A DNA stretch of 6,674 nt from positions 1 through 6,674 of the forward strand of contig MFMA01000020.1 in NCBI GenBank assembly GCA_001783355.1, in the 5' to 3' direction. This stretch comes from Candidatus Kaiserbacteria bacterium RIFCSPLOWO2_01_FULL_54_20 (GTDB lineage: Bacteria; Patescibacteriota; Minisyncoccia; Phycocordibacterales; UBA2100). This document shows positions 4,588 through 6,674 of this stretch, one piece after another. The first letter of the stretch is position 1, and each line of letters starts with the position of its first letter. Position numbers and translations under genes: made by a program. A model generated the notes under the pieces. That model searched no databases. It saw nothing but the letters and a program-made list of their open reading frames with translations, and had not been told where the DNA came from.

Positions 4588-5226
4588 ATGGCCCGACTAG
4601 AAGACATACATGCGTTGGGAGCTGCTAAACGGGTTGAGGCAATCTCGAATAATCCCGAATTAGTACGATGCACATTTAGAGGTGAAAATGGGGTAACGCC
4701 CGAACAAGCGCGCGGTACATTCTTGTTACAAAAACTCGCGAACATACTTCTGCCCGGTGTTATGCCGGTGGCACACAGTTTCGGCCGTGACGAGAAGACC
4801 GGAGAGTACTATATGGACGTCGAAAGGATTGCTTTAGATGCTAAACACTTAGCATTTCACGATAGTAATGAACAGAAGTACCCAGCGAGACCCCCTGAAC
4901 ACAACCGGCACGAACTCGACTACTATGGTCTTCGTTATAGTGACGAAATCCAGAAGATGAGAGATATCGGGCTCACTATGGACAACGAGATGGGTTTCCC
5001 GATAGATAGCAGCTACGGGGTGAATTGGACACTTGCAGAAAATAAGCTCAAATACCTAGATATGGGTCGCCCGTGGAGCGATAATACGGGATCTGTTTTC
5101 TACAGTCCGATTAAACTGAACAATGCGATTGAATCGCTCCAAGACGAGGAAAAGCTGACGACCGCGCGCGCTCTTTTCGACGAACTGCAATCTCTTGCTG
5201 CAGGGCGTCCCAAGAAAAAATTATGA
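4588..5226 (+). CDS. Unknown protein with faint kinase-like motifs, inside the ABC exporter operon
   Basis: The 212-residue product starts at the ATG one base after the ATPase stop; its TGA overlaps the permease ATG. I do not recognise a family. The second half carries FPIDSSYGVNW (137-147) followed by KYLDMG (155-160). The spacing D140, N146, D158-M-G160 resembles the catalytic loop and DFG motif of protein-kinase-fold enzymes, including the 18-residue distance between the two Asp. A helix (QARGTFLLQKLANIL, 40-54), then VMPVAHSFG and YYMDVERI (74-81), could be the alphaC, beta4 and hinge of an N-lobe. The ATP-binding beta3 Lys and a glycine loop are not evident, so a pseudokinase or a convergent match is possible. 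It is cytoplasmic, without membrane helices, and has a basic C-terminus (RPKKKL). Sampled sequence is 40-43% GC, below its neighbours, which suggests insertion into an ancestral yadG-yadH pair. Confidence 0.8.
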   Translation: MARLEDIHALGAAKRVEAISNNPELVRCTFRGENGVTPEQARGTFLLQKLANILLPGVMPVAHSFGRDEKTGEYYMDVERIALDAKHLAFHDSNEQKYPARPPEHNRHELDYYGLRYSDEIQKMRDIGLTMDNEMGFPIDSSYGVNWTLAENKLKYLDMGRPWSDNTGSVFYSPIKLNNAIESLQDEEKLTTARALFDELQSLAAGRPKKKL

Positions 5227-6005
5227 CACCCTCCCAGCTTTGGATATCTTTCTACACCATGCTCCGCAAGGACATTGTCCGCATGTTCCGCATTTGGGTG
5301 CAGACATTCTTGCCGAGCGTCATCACCTCCTGCCTCTACTTCCTCATCTTTGGCGCGGTATTGGGCTCGAAGATCGGCACCATGCAGGGAGTCGACTACA
5401 TGTCGTTCGTCGTTCCCGGCCTTGTCATGCTCGCCATCGTGACCAACGCCTATTCCAACACTTCTTTCACCTTCTTCCAGTCAAAGTTCTTCTTCCGCGG
5501 CATCGAAGAAATACTGGTATCCCCGACCCCGCCGTGGCTTCTTATCCTCGGATTCATTTCGGGCGGTATCGTGCGTGGCGTACTCGTCGGCGCCATCGTC
5601 CTCCTCGTCTCGGCATTCTTTACCGGGCTTCACCTCGCCGTCTATAATGTTCTCATCATTTTCGGATTCGCCGTGCTTACAGCGCTCGTATTCTCGCTTG
5701 CCGGATTAGTGAACGGCGTGTATGCGAAATCGCTCGACGCCATCAACATCGTGCCGACGTTCGTCTTGACGCCGCTCGTCTACCTCGGCGGCGTCTTCTA
5801 CTCCGTACACGCGCTGCCCGCCTGGGCGCAGGGCTTTACGTATGTGAACCCCATCTTTTATCTCATCAACGGCTTCCGCTACGGCTTTCTCGGCATTGCC
5901 GATATTCCGCTCTGGATCTCCCTCTCCGTCCTCGCCGGTATGATAACGACCCTCGCCGCCATCAATTGGTACCTTATTCGCACGGGCCTTGGCCTAAGAC
6001 AGTAG
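5223..6005 (+). CDS. yadH: ABC-2 exporter permease, YadH type
   Basis: This 260-residue integral membrane protein has about six hydrophobic segments (near 28-47, 60-77, 105-133, 141-165, 174-196 and 231-253), as expected for an ABC-2 permease. Diagnostic stretches include MFRIWVQTFLPSVIT, YMSFVVPGLVMLAIVTNAYSN, IEEILVSPTP, VPTFVLTPLVYLGGVFYS, NPIFYLINGFRYGFLGI and the C-terminal LGLR. These match E. coli YadH almost block for block at nearly the same length. It should form a complex with the YadG-type ATPase and export an unidentified substrate. The family is related to polysaccharide and drug exporters, but nothing here indicates which substrate. Its ATG overlaps the stop of the kinase-like gene (ATGA), which implies translational coupling. 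Confidence 0.93.
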   Translation: MTPSQLWISFYTMLRKDIVRMFRIWVQTFLPSVITSCLYFLIFGAVLGSKIGTMQGVDYMSFVVPGLVMLAIVTNAYSNTSFTFFQSKFFFRGIEEILVSPTPPWLLILGFISGGIVRGVLVGAIVLLVSAFFTGLHLAVYNVLIIFGFAVLTALVFSLAGLVNGVYAKSLDAINIVPTFVLTPLVYLGGVFYSVHALPAWAQGFTYVNPIFYLINGFRYGFLGIADIPLWISLSVLAGMITTLAAINWYLIRTGLGLRQ

Positions 6006-6007
6006 TG

Positions 6008-6013
6008 TAAAAT
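6008..6013 (+). promoter_or_regulatory. -10 box with probable leaderless start of the hypothetical gene
   Basis: TAAAAT, preceded directly by TG, lies exactly six bases before the ATG at 6020, with the same spacing as at the other two leaderless candidates. It sits just after the permease stop codon and would let the last gene be transcribed separately from the exporter genes. Confidence 0.4.
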
Positions 6014-6019
6014 CAAGCT

Positions 6020-6463
6020 ATGGGCACAATGGGCGGTGGAGACGGTGGCAACATCAGCAAATTCCCCAATCGTGCTGCGCGCTGGAGAGAGTCTGCAGGA
6101 TTTGAGAGAAAAGGTACGAATCTCACAGCAACACCTCAGGATCCTCCGCAAGACGAGGCCGTGCCTGAACCGCTCTCCGAACAAGAGCGACTTGATATCT
6201 CCAAAGAAATGGACGAGATCCTGACCCCCATTGCCCTTAGACACCCTACGTGGAATATCACTGAAGAAGTGATAGAAAGCAAAGTCGGGCTTCTGCTGAT
6301 AGAGGCGAACAATAACCCTGCGCACCTTGTCCCATACTTGGAGTATGCGGCTCATAATGATGTTGTGCAAAGTAGAGAAATCCTTATTCTCCACCTAGCT
6401 GCCGCTCGCGCATATCTCGACCTTCTAGAACTGCACAAAAGAGAAGACCACCCGGATCTGTAA
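6020..6463 (+). CDS. Hypothetical helical acidic protein
   Basis: The 147-residue product is not recognised. The first 50 residues are Gly-, Pro- and charge-rich and probably disordered. The rest (SEQERLDISKEMDEILTPI, then ITEEVIESKVGLLLIEANNN, HLVPYLEYAAHND, and SREILILHLAAARAYLDLLELHKRE) reads as four amphipathic helices, possibly a small helical bundle. There is no signal peptide, membrane helix or catalytic motif. It begins 14 bases after the permease stop, but a TAAAAT box six bases before its ATG suggests its own leaderless promoter, so it may be expressed apart from the exporter operon. A later in-frame ATG (codon 4) is an alternative start. It ends 3 bases from the purB stop in convergent orientation. 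Confidence 0.68.
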   Translation: MGTMGGGDGGNISKFPNRAARWRESAGFERKGTNLTATPQDPPQDEAVPEPLSEQERLDISKEMDEILTPIALRHPTWNITEEVIESKVGLLLIEANNNPAHLVPYLEYAAHNDVVQSREILILHLAAARAYLDLLELHKREDHPDL

Positions 6464-6466
6464 CAG

Positions 6467-6674
6467 TTATTTTTTCCGGGCGATACTCTCCGCAAGTCCG
6501 ATGTAATTCTCCGGAGTAAATGCCTTCAGGCGCTTTTTGACATTGGCGGGGACGTCGAGGTCGTCGATGAATTTCTCAAGGTCTGCCATCGTGACCTGCT
6601 TGCCGCGAGTAAGATTTTTTAGTTTTTCATATGGGACCTCGACACTCTCGCGCCGCAGCGCGGTCTGGATGGCT
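6467..6674 (-). CDS. purB: Adenylosuccinate lyase, C-terminal end only
   Basis: Reading the minus strand from the right edge gives 68 residues and a TAA stop. The sequence contains AIQTALRRESVEVPYEKLKNL, TRGKQVTMADLEKFIDDLDVP and KKRLKAFTPENYIGLAESIARKK. This matches the C-terminal region of PurB of the E. coli type (AIQTVMRRYG, PYEKLKELTRGK, LKAMTPANYIG). The enzyme cleaves SAICAR to AICAR and adenylosuccinate to AMP, releasing fumarate. The catalytic region lies beyond the window, so activity cannot be judged. Base composition and codon use resemble the core genes. Together with the IMP cyclohydrolase at 1924-2502 it shows that purine synthesis or salvage genes flank the exporter cluster. 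Confidence 0.9.
   Translation of the reverse strand, partial: AIQTALRRESVEVPYEKLKNLTRGKQVTMADLEKFIDDLDVPANVKKRLKAFTPENYIGLAESIARKK

Noticed and set aside
6464..6480. T-rich run between the convergent last gene and purB as a terminator
   Set aside because: The T6 run is the Lys-Lys end of purB. The CCCGG/CCGGG arms around it enclose a loop of about 20 bases, and the T-run lies inside the loop rather than after the stem.
1..6674. CRISPR array, insertion sequence or integrase
   Set aside because: No regularly spaced direct repeats, terminal inverted repeats or transposase/recombinase motifs were seen on either strand.

Overview
The window is a compact, protein-coding stretch with no RNA gene, CRISPR array or recognisable transposase. 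Core genes are moderately GC-rich (sampled 60-base lines are near 57-58% GC). Genes touch or overlap, most starts lack a Shine-Dalgarno sequence, and several genes are single-domain or divergent versions of familiar proteins. TGA is used as a normal stop. Together these traits suggest a streamlined bacterium of the candidate phyla radiation (Patescibacteria, Parcubacteria-like). This is an inference from style; there is no marker gene for taxonomy.

Layout. Bases 1-1842 hold four genes on the minus strand: a membrane-anchored exported protein whose C-terminus lies off the left edge (1-485), a retropepsin-like aspartic protease (506-925), a 64-residue DUF5678-like protein (956-1150) and a HEPN-domain protein (1276-1842). 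The last three are clearly more AT-rich than the rest and look like an acquired accessory block. After a divergent promoter region (1843-1923), a plus-strand series runs to 6463: a stand-alone IMP cyclohydrolase domain (PurH N-terminal half), a DUF1993 protein, a phosphomannomutase-like HAD enzyme, a YadG-type ABC ATPase, an unknown protein with faint kinase-like motifs, the matching YadH-type ABC-2 permease, and a small hypothetical protein. The 3' end of purB (adenylosuccinate lyase) enters from the right on the minus strand and ends 3 bases from the last plus-strand stop.

How the genes fit together. PurB and IMP cyclohydrolase act on either side of the AICAR formyltransferase step in purine synthesis; the formyltransferase is not in the window. 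YadG and YadH should form one ABC-2 exporter. The unexpected part is the AT-richer kinase-like gene inserted between ATPase and permease yet joined to both by near-zero spacing.

Most interesting signals: the gene inside the exporter operon; the DUF5678/retropepsin pair next to a HEPN gene, with three consecutive 18-base inverted repeats at the pair's junction; three start codons each exactly six bases after a TANNNT box, which points to leaderless transcription; and lost ligand or catalytic residues in the IMP cyclohydrolase and the phosphomannomutase-like enzyme.
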